This document shows, piece after piece, positions 24,401-36,952 of a stretch of DNA of 64,000 bases. The position numbers and the translations under genes were made by a program. Position 1 is the first letter of the stretch. Each line of letters begins with the position of its first letter. The stretch covers positions 19,247,501 through 19,311,500 of the forward strand of contig NC_133937.1 in the NCBI RefSeq assembly GCF_031877795.1, written 5' to 3'. The stretch comes from Strix aluco (lineage: Eukaryota; Chordata; Aves; Strigiformes; Strigidae). The notes beneath the pieces are model-generated. The model was not told where the DNA came from. It worked only from the letters and a program-made list of their open reading frames with translations, and searched no databases.

Positions 24401-27400
24401 TGACTCTGGTAAAGCAGAAGTCTGTGATAAACCAGAGCACAGAAGCCCACCAAGAACTGGGTTGGATGTCATTGATGGTTAGACTGTCCTGCTTCAACAT
24501 ATGCTTTATTAACTGTACTTTATACAGCATTGTATCCTGTAGGTTTTTACTAGAAGTTCCCCTGGGCAGCTCCTACTTGTAGTGCGACATCTTCCTGCAG
24601 CGGCAGAATTGCTGTCGGAGCTGCATACCTGACTGCTTGCATGGAGTTTTGGCTTCCATAAATTAGCCACAGCTGGGTTAGCTGCCATCAACTTGATGGT
24701 AGCAGATGGCCCTGTTTTTTCTGGAACATGCGTAACAGATGAGGCAAACTTTGGTTTCTTAGTCCAGGAAGAGTTTTGAGCATTCAAGTGAAGATGCCTT
24801 TTCTGTTTGGCTTCAAATGAATTGTGCTGCTTTGCTAACTCTTGAGAAGTTTGCAGTGAAAACACTTCTTACTGTGAGCAAGAGCTTGATAGGCACTAGG
24901 ATGCAGTAGAGGAAATAATTCAGCCCCATGGATACATGTTTCCTAGTCCTTGGCAGGAACTAGGGAATACAAAGTACTGGAGGAGAGGGAGAGATGCAGA
25001 GGGTGGGGTCCTTGCAAGGGGGTCTGTTCGCAGCCTTTTCTTCGTGGGCTTCTCTGCTTAGACTGCTGGCTGTCAAGAATTTTTAGTACTTCAAGCTAGT
25101 AAAAGGCACCTGAATTAAAGAAACATCTATCTTTAGAGCTGTAGCTGTTCAGTTACTTCACTCAAGTTAAATGGATGTAATCTTACACTGATGTCAAAAT
25201 CATACCCTGTCAAACATGTTAAATAGGGCAAAATCAAGGGACAGATTTTCAGCCCAGTAAGAGGTTTCTCAGGGGAGTTTGAGGGATGTTTTCTCTCTGC
25301 ACCCTTTCTGCTGCCTCCCATTTCAATTTCAGTGCTTTTCTGTGCCTCTGAAAGCAAACTCCCAGCAGCTGATGATGGCCAGACAAGCAGTGCAGGCAGG
25401 GATCCTGCTGCCTGCAGTGGCAGCCACGTGAGGGCTTCTACCTGCCCACCCCTACTACAGCAGGCTCTGGTTCTGGCTCTTACTGAGATGCCTGCTCTGC
25501 CTTATGTGCTGCAGTGGTGAAGCTTCAAGCCTCCGTGGCATGGGCTTTTTTAATGGTTTTCTTGAATGTTGACTTCTGACAGTGTTAATTGTGGTGTTAG
25601 AGGGATTGCTCTGTGTAAATAGGCCAGTTTTCATGGCCTTACTGAGCGCTTCTCATGACAACAGGGAAGGGTATGTTGTCCATTTACAAGCCGCCTTCTT
25701 TCAGTGGCAGTGCTATTTCTTGCAATATTTATCTGATTTAGCCCCTAGCCCAGGACTTCAGACCACAAATGAGGAGGTGGTTCTGTCTGCTCTCGGATTG
25801 GGTGTGGGATCTGTCACATATACTTGGATTTTGCACCTCTGCCGAGGTGCAGGCTGTGAATTCACCTCCCCACAGAATCCTGTTCCTATGCCCAACTATT
25901 TGGATGTTTCTTGAAGACCACCTGCCTGCAGCTCGGCAGTGGGTGCAGGCAGCTGAGCTCCTGTAGCCAGAGGGCTGGGCTGCAGCCAGTGCCCACGCTG
26001 CGGCTGGCGCTGCACTGGCTACAGCACCTGCCCTTGCTGGAGGATCCTGCTGCAAAGCTCGTGGGGCAGTTGTACCTGCATGTTCAGTGTTGGTAAGAGG
26101 AAAAGTGAGGAGGTGAGCAGGTGGATTTTGAGCTTTCCCTCATCTAGCCCTTGTATGCATAAGGTTTAGATCTTCTTTCCCCTTTGCTCTCAGCCCGAGA
26201 TCCTAACGGTGACTAGTTGCTGAACAAGGGATGGAGCCAGCAGAGTGCTGCCCTTTGAGCTGGTAGTTAGGCCTTCATTATATCTCAGAAACACTAAAAG
26301 GCAGGGATGTGCCTGGTTGAAAGCCTGCTTGATGTATCCAGCACAGATCTAGGGCAGGAGCTATGACCAGGGTGCCTATCTAGGCACGGACAGAGCAGAG
26401 ATCAGCTCTGGTGGGATTGAGCTGGGGTAGGAAAAAAGGTCCCTTCCTTCAGCCTGGCATCTTCCCACCCCTTAGGAAGATTTACAGCCTCCCTTGTTGC
26501 CTGGGCAGGGAGAAGGGGTTCCTGAGCCAGCACCTTTAGGGATTGCTCCTGATGTTGGAAGGGATGAAGCAGCCAAGACCAGTCTGCAAGTCTCCTGTGT
26601 CAGCCTCTTTCCCTGGCCTGAGGGCTGAGATTGACCCCTTGCTTGTCATTTGGATTTTGATAGCCCCCAGAGGGTCCTGGCAGAGCTGAGGGTCTCAGCA
26701 GTGGCTGGCACATATGTCCATAGCAGGACATGGTCCTTGCTGAAAATGGGTAACAGGTTTTTTTCCTTCAAATAACTATTCCTTTCACCTGGACTGTTTC
26801 TTCACCTTTTCCATTGCCCAATGAGAAAACGCTCCACATATAAAACCACCTCTTCTGTTCTTCTCATCACACTTATGTGTGTATGACCCACCAGGTGCCC
26901 CAGAACAAGCCTATACCTGTTCTTGTTATGGAGCCTGTCCTGAGATCCCACTGTCCTGGAGGCGGCCAGCAGTATGGGGCTGCCACCCCTCCCTCTGTCC
27001 CCTGGAAGCTGCACGCACCCTGGATCTGCTGTGCAATGTCATAGCCAAATGCTTTACCTTCCTCAGTGTTGAGCAGGATAAATCCCCTTTGGGCCTCTCA
27101 AGTAAGCTGAGAACTAGACCAGCTTCATGGGCTGTAGCTCCCTGGTGGTCAGCGCTGCCAGCATGAGCCAGCCTGTTCCTGCTGGCAGGGAGGAAGGAAG
27201 GATCCTGGGCAGATCCTTACCTTCCTTGCAGGGCTTCTGCTCTCTTCTCTCCAGCCCATCACCTTTGTCTCCGATCTCCTGGAGCTCTTGTTCTGTGGGT
27301 CCAACCACCCCCTTGGTATCTCGTGTTTCTCATCGCTCCTGCAGGCACAGCCACTCAGTTGTCCCTGGGTGGGAAGGGTAGCAGTCCAAGCCCCAGTAGA

Positions 27401-28591
27401 AGTTGCCGTTGAAACAGGGTAGGGTCTCAGCCAGCTGCTGCTCTGTTTCTTTCCCATGTCCATGCCCACATGGGCCAGGAAATCAATGGTGGTGGGGGAA
27501 GAGTATGGTGCTTTTATTCTCCCCTGTCCACACCTACATGCACTGTCTCGGCCCAGAGATATCCAGCTGCTGAGGGGAGTCTGAAGATTGTATTTAGCGG
27601 GATCTTATCCGTGACTTTCTTTCCTGCCTCTTAATTGATCAAGCAATAGTGGAGAGGCTGGCAGAAAATCTTGGACCAAATTCTGCTCTACCACATCCCA
27701 GCAGCCCCCCTGGGGTTTAGCGTGTGAGGCCATCCAAAATCCACTTATAATTGTCCCCATTGTAATTTCTTCCCCTCCCCCTGCCCCTTCCTAGCATGTC
27801 TGAACTGGGTCCTCAGGACATGGCTCTGCTTCTGACTGTTCCCAAATAATTATCATGTAATTCTCCCAAAATAATGTAAGGTGTGGGTGAGGCGCGTTCG
27901 CTTCCAGTGATGTAGCAACATCCCTTACACAACAGAAATGCTGGGTGTTTCACCAGACCGGGAATGGGATGACAGCTGTAGGAGTGTGACTAAGGGGCGT
28001 CAGTGTGCCATGGGTGTTGCACATTATCTCTGGGGCTGCTTTCTGGGTTTGCCTTCTGCCAGTGCATCAGTATCCTGGTGCTTGCTTTCCCTTCCCAGCC
28101 CTTTCCCCTGAGCCTCCCCATCCTCTCACAGCTGATCTGTAGCAGAGCAGCTCTCCATCCAGACCCCTGCTGCGCTGTCTGGGATTGCAGTTCCTCTTGG
28201 AGAGTCCTGCTGTGGCCTGGGCTCACTCCTGCCCTGTCTGTGCTGTGCAAGGTGGCTTGCCAGTGTTGTGAGGGCCAAAGCCGGAGCGTGCCTCTCAGCA
28301 TTCCTATCGGGCTTTGCAGGCCTCCCAGCAAGCTTGCACAGACATCAAGGGCTCAGAGGGAACCAGCCATTCTGGCTGGGCAGAAATAGAAATGAAATCC
28401 AGCTATGCTGGTTCTGTAGCGGTAACCGGGGATTGAGCAGCGAGTGGTGTGCTGGTGCTGTGACCCTGCAGAGCTCCTGAGCTGCTCTCCCTCTCTAACC
28501 TTCTGCAAGTCAGTCTGCTAGTTTTTGAGCCTTAGGAGCACAGAGAGGTTTTGAATTTCTGGAAAACTCCCCTGAATACACCCTGATATCT

Positions 28592-28653
28592 GACTTTTTT
28601 TTTTTCCTTTATTGTTTTTTGTTGGTGGTTGTTCGTTTGTTTGTTTGTTTGTT
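28592..28653. repeat. T-rich / (GTTT)n low-complexity tract
   Basis: A run of T followed by several GTTT units about 150 bases upstream of the UGT8-like first coding exon. It resembles the reverse complement of a poly-A/AAAC tail, but no retroelement body was recognised beside it. Confidence 0.7.
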
Positions 28654-28795
28654 TTCCTGGGGATGAACTCCAGACTGCTCTCCTCTCCCAGCTCATGACT
28701 GTCTGGCTTGTAGGTATGATCCCAGTTGCTAGTTGCCCAAGTACATGACAGAGCATTTCATACTACATTAATGGCATGTTTCTCTCCTTGCAGCG

Positions 28796-31700
28796 ATGAA
28801 GATGATGAAGCTGCTACCATGCCCTGCTGCTCTTCTCTTCCTAGTGGCTGCATTCAGTCCGGAGCCATCTTACTGTGCCAAGGTGCTGATCATGCCCACC
28901 ATAGTCTTTGACAGCCACTTGCGAGTCTTCATGCGAGTGGCAGAGGCACTGACTGACCGGGGCCATGACCCCGTGCTACTTCTTCATGAGGGTCGGGATC
29001 TGGAAACCTACCTGCCCAGCTTCCGCATGCAGAGGTACTGGGGTATCTTCAGCACAGAGAGTGCAGATACCTGGGTGCAGGAGAAGATAAAGCGTGTCTT
29101 CCAAGGGAAGATGACCTCTCTGGAGATGTTTTCCTTTTTGGAGAAGTACCTGGAAAACTGTGACCTAGTGCTGGGAAACTCTACCCTTCTGCAGAAACTC
29201 CAGCATGAACACTTTGACCTGCTGTTGGTGGACCCCAATGAGATGTGTGGCTTTATCCTGGCCCACATTCTCCAGGTCAAATATGCTGTGATCTCCACTG
29301 GTTTCTGGTTTCCAGCGGAGATTGGTGCAACTTCCCCCATTGCCTATGTCCCTGAGTTCAACTCCCTGATGACAGACAGGATGGGCTTCTTTGGTAGGAC
29401 TTGGAATCTCCTGGTCTACATGATCACTCGTGTGGCCACAAAGCTGGTCATCCTGCCCAAGTTTGAACGTCTCATGGAGAAGCACAGTGTGGAGCCAAAG
29501 ACATCCATGTTGGACCTTGTCCATGGAACTAGCCTCTTCTTCCTCTGTAATGATGTGGTGCTGGACTTTCCCCGCCCAACACTCCCCCATGTCATTTTCA
29601 CAGGAGGGATCCTTGCTGAGCCTGCAAAGCCCCTCCCAGTGGTAAGTGCAGGAAAGCTTTGAGCTGCAATTGCACGTTAACCTGGGGAGTTACTAAGTGC
29701 AAATCTGCTTTTGAAGAGCCTTGTAAAGTCTCTAACACCCCAGAAGTCTGGAAAGCTGCTGTGGTTTGGTGCCTTGGTGCAGCAGGGAGACAGGGAGCAC
29801 TGAGGACTGTGAGGTTGCAGGGAGGATGTAGAATTAAGTTGTCCACCCTGATTTAGCTTCACTGTCCATGTAAAATGGTGTGTGGAAGTCCTAAATGGGC
29901 AGTGTTGCCCCTGGGACTTGGTCATGTGTAGCTTGTTTGTTCCTATATTTGAAGCGGAAATGGGAAGAACAATTAGTCTTCATTGCTTCATCACTGATTT
30001 ATGTCAATCCAGAATTTCCTCCTTAATCCTATTTCTTGCAGGGCGTTTCTGCCCTCGAGCTTGTAGTCTTAAGAATCCATAAAGAAGAGGTGTGCTTGTT
30101 CCCTCATCAAATTCAATGTGGAATCCCAAAGTGTACAAAACAAAGTGTGTCATCCCCTTTTTCTCAAGGTCCAGCCTGAGGGAAAACTCCCCAGACATCC
30201 CAGAGGCTTTCTCTGGCCTGTACCTCACTATCCCCAGTAATAAGTTCAGAGGGACAAGCTCTTAAAGCCTTCAACTGAAGACAATATTGGAACAGAGCAG
30301 GACCTGTCTGCCATTCCTCCCATCACCTTACAACTTATACAAATAATGAAGGGAAATAGACCCAGATAATGACACTTGGGCACTCAGGTTGTCCTGGTGT
30401 CCCAACTAAGGGACTGAAAATGAGGTAATATTCAAGTTTCAAATTATTAGAGGCCTGTCAAGATCTCTGATGGCAGCTTTAATAGAGACAATTTTTTGGG
30501 TGTCAATATTTTCTAGTTAAAAGGAAAAAGTGAGGTCAGGTGCTTTAGAACAGAAGTTCTCCAGATGTGTATGGCTGCACATCACCCTTTCCCATGTGGC
30601 ACGGCATGCAGGTAATGCAACACACATAGGGTGCTTCAAAAGCTGTGTCAGAGTGGCTGCCTCACAGCTCTTGCAAAACACTGGCTTGGTCTAATCTGGC
30701 CACGTACACACCTGTCTTATAAAGAAGGGAGTTGTTTGCTGGGGCATTACTCATATGCTTCACAGCTTCCAGAACTGATCCCAAGGCACCTAAGGGAAGA
30801 ATGATGGAGATAAGTCCGGAGCCCTGCAGTTAGGCAGTGGCTGTCATGCTAGTAGGTAGGAATGTCTGTGTCCAGGTATGCCAGCAGAAGAGAGGGCCTC
30901 TGTAGGTCTAGGTGTAGCTTAAGGAATCTCCCATCTGAACTGGAGCAGAGTTATGTAATTGAGGTGTTTATTTCCTCATATTTGAAACACTCTGATTGTG
31001 AGTTCTTCTAATTAGGACTCAGTGAAATAGAGATACATGTTTGAGAGATGGTGAGAACTCTTGGTGGTCAACCATGCTTCTCTAGCAACTTTAATGCTGT
31101 TTCTGAAAGTCAGATGTTAAGTCCCAATTATAATGAATAATGTAAGCATCTGTTTTATGAGTCATTGAACTTTTATTTAGAAAAGTAAAACTAGCACTTT
31201 CTCTTCTTTAGCAGTTTTGGTGGTTGTATTGCTCAAAGGATGTGAAACTCAAGAGAATGAAGGAACCAAAATCCCTTAGTTGAAAACTTTTTGGTTCTTG
31301 GTTGTTGTGTTGTTTTAGGGCTTTTTAAGCATTTCTGCAAAGATAGGTTGAGCCCCTGAAGCATACAACAAAGGACAAATATCCCCAGAGAATAACACTA
31401 AAATGTGCTTTGTAACTTCTTCTGTACTATGATACTCCAACCTGTAGACTACTATTATTAAGATATTCTGAATTAATCATCCTATTTTTCTCCTCTAATA
31501 ACATGAAGAACTTTTTTTTTTTGCCCTTCGTGTACTTCTACAGTGTATATTTCAAGGAAGTATTTGTATTCAAAGGCAGATTTTATGAAACTTCTCTAAA
31601 ATGCTCCTGACTGTGATACATGGGAAACTTGAAGCAGGACAAAATCCATAATGAGAAATAGGCTCAGCTGAGCCTGACATAAAAGGGAATAGGCTGTGTT

Positions 31701-34700
31701 TGCTCCACAGCAGCTGTGGTGGCTGATTTCTTCTCCCTGCAGCCTTCTGGCCCTGGTTGAAAAAAGTATGGACTCTGTTCTAGATACACAACTGTTTACA
31801 TAGCATTACAGGTAGCCTCTAAGTGAAGGACAAACAACTGTGTTTTTTGCTGGAGCTGTAGCTACCTTTCTGCCTAGTGACCAAAAACTAAATCTGCTAC
31901 CTGCAATTAGCTATCAAGGATGGGTAGGTCTCCTGGCAAGATGGCAAAACCTTGTGCCACCTCCAGGACACTTTGAGATTACAGAGTTTGTGGGGGATCT
32001 CCAGCAAGATGTTATACCTGACTCTGCCTGCATGATGTTTCATCTGTTGTATCAGCCTACAGCTAGAGACTCTTGACAGGCCTCCTGCCTTAGTGGTGAT
32101 GGAAAATAGCCTTCCTCTTTTTACTCCAATTTTTTTCTCTGCTCTGGCTGCTCCTATGTGGACCCTATGTTTTCAGAGCTCTCCTTGCCAAAGACTAATT
32201 GTGTTACCTCCAAAGCAGGAGGTAATACTATGAAATGCAAGTTTTGGACACCTCCCTGCAAGCTCCCAAGTCCAGCAGGTGCTCAAGTAATTTCTGAATT
32301 TCTGTCTGGCTGGGTGCAGAAATTATAGCGGTTTTAGAGTTTGCTGCCTGGTGAAAACCATGCAGTTTTGTGCTCCAGGTGGATTTGGCTTTATTCTCTC
32401 CATAGACAACTTTCTACTGGCAGAGGCAACAGTGGGAAGGGCCTTTCTCCAACAAGACTTCAGGGCAGCTCTGTGTGTTTTGCCTGCAGGGTCTGCGTCT
32501 CTGGGTGGAAGCAGCAGATGTGGGTGTTGTTGTTGTCTCCTTTGGCATCGGGATCCGAGCTCTTCCAAGCGATTTGGTGGAGAAGATGGCTGGCGCATTC
32601 GCACGCCTCCCGCAGAGGGTGGTGTGGAGGTGAGAAGGGAATGGAATTCCTTCTAACTCAAGTTGGATGAAAATCAATGTTGAGGGATGATTCATCTCAA
32701 AGCACAGAATTTGCTTTCCATCTCTTGATCTGATTGAATTTATAATTGTTCTTTGTGTGTTTCTTTTCCATTTTTTCCCCTCCTTTATCTCCTCCCATAG
32801 ATACTTTGGGCAGAAGCCAAGAAACCTGGGTGAGAATACACTGATGATGGGGTGGCTGCCCCAGAATGACCTGTTAGGTAAGGCTGGGCTCTGTGTGTGT
32901 GTGTGTGCGTCGCTATCAACATCCCTGGAGTTTAGCCCAAACCACAGCAAAGGCATACAAGGACAACAGCACCTGTGTGGGTCTGAGTCTGTTGCTTGTT
33001 GCAAGTCTGACCTGTACAAAACATGGTCCTCATCTAACATCTGCTTGAAGCTGCATCTTGGCCCTATCTCCCTCCTCCTCCAGGTGCTACTTGGCAAGTT
33101 TCGGGCTGCCAAAAACCAGATGTGTTCCCAAAGGGTAACATCCTCTCTGCTCAGCATGCCTGGTTTTCCCTAAACATACATCAACACTGTGTGTTGAGGA
33201 AGCCACCGGTAGCCCTGTTTCAGCATGGAAGGCACTGACCTCCTGCCATTTCTTTGCTTGCAGGCCATCCCAACGTGAAAGCTTTCGTTAGCCACTGTGG
33301 GATGAATGGTGTATTTGAGGCAATTTATCACGGTGTGCCAGTGGTGGGATTTCCTTTCTATGGGGACCAGTTTGACATTATGACCAGAGTGCAGGCGAAG
33401 GGCATGGGTATCCTCATGGACTGGAGCAGAGTAAAAGAAGAGGATCTTTACCAGGCTGTTGTCACCGTTATCTCTGACCCCAGGTGAGGCATCCAGAAAC
33501 ATCAGGCTCTTCCTTGGTGCAGACTGTATGTAGGGACCAGTGTGTCTTTGTGTTGACTCCTACACAGCCTGTGGTGGCTTCTTGACCAAGCAGAGTTGCA
33601 AGCATTGCTCAACTGGACAGACATGCCTTGAAATGCTGAGATGCGGTCCAGGAGGAGATACTCCAGCATCTGCTGTTGGAGAGCGTGATCTAGTCCTGTT
33701 CGACTGTAATTTTCTTAGAAAGCTTTATGAGATGCTGAGGCACAAACCTCTTCTCCTTTTAATGCCAGCCTGTCATCAGGGAAAGTGAGATCACAGCCTC
33801 ACATTGGGATCTCCCTAGTCTTGTCCAAACAGCTTTCTGTAGAAACAGTTAGTGTAGAGAGTGGACTGCAGGTAATATTCCATCTGTTCCTTCTGACAAT
33901 CAGATGCTCTGCCCTTTCCTAGATCTGCTGCAACACAGTGACACAGGGCTCCCACATTCTAACAGGACACATGCAACTGCTAATGTTTGAAATGCTGTCC
34001 AAGAGCTTGATTTTTTTTTTTTTTTTTTCCCTTCCTTCGTTACCTATTATGAGCTCTCAACAACTTACACTGTCAGTAGGTGTTGCATCTTGGTACCTTG
34101 AAGGATTTGGCTGGTCATCAAGTCTGCAACTGTTGCTTGATGCTGGGTGAGGGCTTTGGGTGTAAACTCCCCTCAGAAAGCAACAATCCACATGAACCCA
34201 CTGAACAGGTACTTGGGAGCTGAAGTGCCAGTCTTGTTAACAAAACACAAAGTAAAATACACTCTGGCTTTTGCTGCCATGGCTAATGATTGCCATCAGA
34301 GTGGCTTTCAGAGGCATATATGAAGAGTATCATGGAGGAAATTTGCCACTCTCCCAAGGTATCATTTGGGACTTGAAAGCACCACTGGACACCTCAGACC
34401 ACTTCTCAGCTATGAAACTCCAGTCAGGAGGATAACTTCTTGTCTTCTTCCCTTGCAGCTACAGAAAAGCAGCCAAACTCATCTCAGCTCTGCACCTGGA
34501 CAGACCAATGCATGCTCTCAATAGGACAGTGTATTGGCTGGAGTACATCCTTCGTCATGATGGGGCACCGTATCTTCGCCCTGCTGTCTATGACCTCTCC
34601 TTATATGAGTACTTCTGCCTGGACATCTTGGCTCTTCTCTTCTTGTGTCTGGCCAGTATTGGATTCATCCTCTACAAATCTGTGATGTGGTGCAGAAGGA

Positions 34701-34774
34701 AAGGTGCCAGTCCTGTGTATCAGAATGGCAATTGCATGAAAGGCCACTTCACAGAAGAGAAGAAATTTCAGTAG
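28796..34774 (+). CDS. UGT8-like UDP-glycosyltransferase (ceramide galactosyltransferase family), 5 coding exons
   Basis: Exons: 28796-29641, 32490-32629, 32801-32877, 33264-33483, 34459-34774. Frame is kept across all GT-AG junctions, giving 532 residues (human UGT8 is 541). Layout: signal peptide (1 to about 28); N-terminal acceptor domain with the family's catalytic His in FDSH (H41) and partner Asp in LLVDPNEMCGF (D146); UGT signature from WLPQNDLL to FYGDQ (347-390); one transmembrane helix (about 480-504); a short basic cytosolic tail ending KKFQ, a KKxx ER-retrieval signal. Possible N-glycosylation sites are N128 and N446. Motifs such as VPEFNSLMTDRM, LDFPRPTLP and TRVQAKGMGIL place it with UGT8 rather than UGT1, UGT2 or UGT3. 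UGT8 transfers galactose from UDP-galactose to ceramide in the ER lumen. Two residues differ from UGT8 as I recall it: Q390 (His in UGT8) and C366 in SHCG (Gly in UGT8). The sugar donor is therefore uncertain. The symbol is provisional. Confidence 0.93.
29642..34458 (+). other. UGT8-like introns between coding exons
   Basis: The four introns are 29642-32489 (2.8 kb), 32630-32800, 32878-33263 and 33484-34458. All are GT-AG. No nested gene was recognised. A short (GT)n run lies near 32893-32907 and a T-run near 34011-34028. An open frame of 247 codons on the minus strand across exons 2 and 3 is a shadow of the coding sequence plus intron, not a gene. Confidence 0.75.
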
Positions 34775-35410
34775 TGGCTCAGTGCGTTCCAGGGCACATC
34801 CCATCACTGTGAAACAAACTGCTGCTGTGCCAAGAAATGTGCGGCACGCAGGCATGGAGACAGGTGAAAGATCAGCAGGTCTGGATGAGAAAGGGGCAGG
34901 GGGTGGGGGGAGTATTGCAGAGGCCTGTGTGCACACCTCTGTGTACAGCACCTGTGGGTGGGGGCATGAATTCAAGTGTGGGTGGAAGCACTTGGCCAGG
35001 ACGCTGGGAATGGGGCATGGGTAGGTAGACTTCCAGGGAGGAGTGCAAGTTGTTCCCTTTGTACTGCACGTTGGTTTAGATGCTGGTGTTGCTCTTCTGG
35101 CTTTTTGGATCTTCCATGGAGGCTCTGGAGATAGGAATAGCATTTTGTGTGTGGCACACACTGTTTCTCCTCTGCCTTGTTACCAAGAGCCCTAGGAGTC
35201 AGGATTCCTTTATGTGCAGGTGAGGACCTGAAGTAGAGCTGTGGACAGGGAAGGGCACTGAAAGTATCATCTACAAGAGAATGGGATTGGTCTGTTTTAA
35301 ATTCTGTGCGTAAATATTGTTCTTCCTGCTTCAATCAACCCTCTGCAATCCTGTTTGTGTTTGAGCTAAATTATTATTTTTTAAAATAAAGTGATATTCT
35401 TTCTTGTGTG
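34775..35410 (+). terminator. UGT8-like 3' UTR and polyadenylation signal
   Basis: The TAG stop ends at 34774. AATAAA at 35385-35390 is followed within 25 bases by the GT-rich TTCTTGTGTGTGG, the usual downstream element. The UTR is therefore about 0.63 kb and the transcript end near 35405. Confidence 0.75.
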
Positions 35411-36479
35411 TGGCAGTTCTCTGGTCTTGGTTTAGTGTGAACCTGTGATCCTTGTAACAGGATGTTGTTCAAGCAAGATTAAAGTGCTTTTTCCTTCTTG
35501 TTACTACTGCTGTGGTCTCCACATACCTCTAGATCCCTATAAACCTCCATCAGCAATTCCTTTTGGTCTTCCCCACAGGGTTTCAGGCAGTGTCTTCCCT
35601 CCTCTGCCAGCATGTGACACACACTCCCACGCCCATGGAGTCTCCAAACGTGATAAAAGAAGAATTTGGAACAGATGCAAGTGCCAGAAGAGCAAACAGT
35701 AGCTCGGAGAGCTGCTCTTAGGCAATGGGACATATAGCACATTTATAGATGTAACAAACTCTGTTTTTTCTGAAGAAAACAGAAATGCCTGCTCCTTTCA
35801 ATGTGAACAGGCATAGTCTTGCCCCACTTGGGGACATGGTATGGAATGATATGTATGTATTTCTACTCATCCTGGGCTCTAAGGCAAACCCACAGTTGGG
35901 TGCAATTGCACAACGCACCTGCAACATTGGCTGATGGTTCAACTGGCAATGCCCCACACTGAAGATCAAGGGCTCATCTCTGTGCTCTCAGCTGGAGTTA
36001 TTGTAGCGCTGGCACAAGCTGGAGAGTAACCTCATTGCCACAGCTGCCTTCGCTGGTGTTTCCAGGGTCTGTTCTTGCCTTCTACTGCATGTGTTTCTCT
36101 TTCCAGATGAAAGGTCTGTTCCCACATGCAACCTAGCGAACAGCAGTTGGGTTGGGGCAGTGCCTGGCTCTGACTCAGAGGAGCCACTGAGGCTGGGCAG
36201 TGCTGCCTTCCCTCCCCAACCCTCAGCTTGCAGAGAGGATGTAGTGAAGAAGGCTTTGGATGAGAATCTCATTTGCCATCAAGGACAGATGAGAAGAGCC
36301 CATGGACATAAGCTGGGACTTGTTAACTATCCCATGGCAGACGTTGCTCTTCCTAGAGTTTCTTGCTGCCTCCTGGGTTGCCCAAGCCTGACTATGTTCA
36401 GTGGTGGGCATGGCAATCCATCGGTCTTGCTCTGTAGCAACCCTGCAGTCAGCTCTGGGGCCCCCAACATAAGGAGGAT
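35411..36479. other. Intergenic, nothing recognised
   Basis: No coding exon, RNA gene or classified repeat could be supported. Confidence 0.5.
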
Positions 36480-36952
36480 ATGGACCTGTCAGAGCGATCC
36501 CAGAGTTGGGCCACGAAGATGATCGGGGGCTGGAGCACCTCCCTTGATGAGGACAGCCTGAGAGAGTTGGGGTGGTTCAGCCTGGAGAGGAGAAGGCTTC
36601 AGGGAGACCCTTGCTGCAGCCTTCTAGTACTTAAAGGGGGCCTGCAGGAAAGATGGGGAGGGACTCTTTATCAGGGAGTGTAGTGATAGGATGAAGGGTA
36701 ATGGTTTTAAACAGAAAGGGGTTAGATACAGATGAGATACAAGGAAGAAATCCTTCACAGTGAGGGTGGTGTGACACTGGAACAGGTTGCCCGGAGAGGC
36801 TGTGGATGCTCCCTCCCTGTCAGTGTTCAAGGTCAGGTTGGACGGGGATTTGAGCAACCTGGTCTAGTGGAAGGTGTCCCTGCCCATGGCAGGGGGTTGG
36901 AGCTAGATGATCTTTAAGGTCCCTTCCAACCCAACCCATTCTATGTGGCTTT
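36480..36952 (+). mobile_element. CR1 LINE 3' fragment, 5'-truncated
   Basis: The stretch carries CR1 hallmarks in order: the C-terminal reverse-transcriptase-ORF segment (leu-rich LRELGWFSLERRRLQG-like coding), then the phrase equivalent to TGGAACAGGTTGCCC, then GAGCAACCTGGTCTAG and GATGATCTTTAAGGTCCCTTCC, ending at ATTCTATG near 36945. It is decayed by frameshifts and stops. Only the last 470 bp of a 4-kb element remain, which is the typical outcome of incomplete target-primed reverse transcription. Confidence 0.9.

Larger units (their letters stand above)
22663..28793 (+). other. Probable first intron of the UGT8-like gene, no coding exon seen
   Basis: No conserved protein segment was recognised. 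The region includes an AT-rich palindromic cluster near 24.3 kb and a T-rich/(GTTT)n tract near 28.6 kb. It ends in a strong polypyrimidine tract and CAG acceptor at 28793, which supports reading at least its right end as an intron. Confidence 0.5.

Noticed and set aside
32414-33157. 247-codon minus-strand open frame
   Set aside because: It spans antisense of UGT8-like exons 2 and 3 plus intron and resembles no protein.
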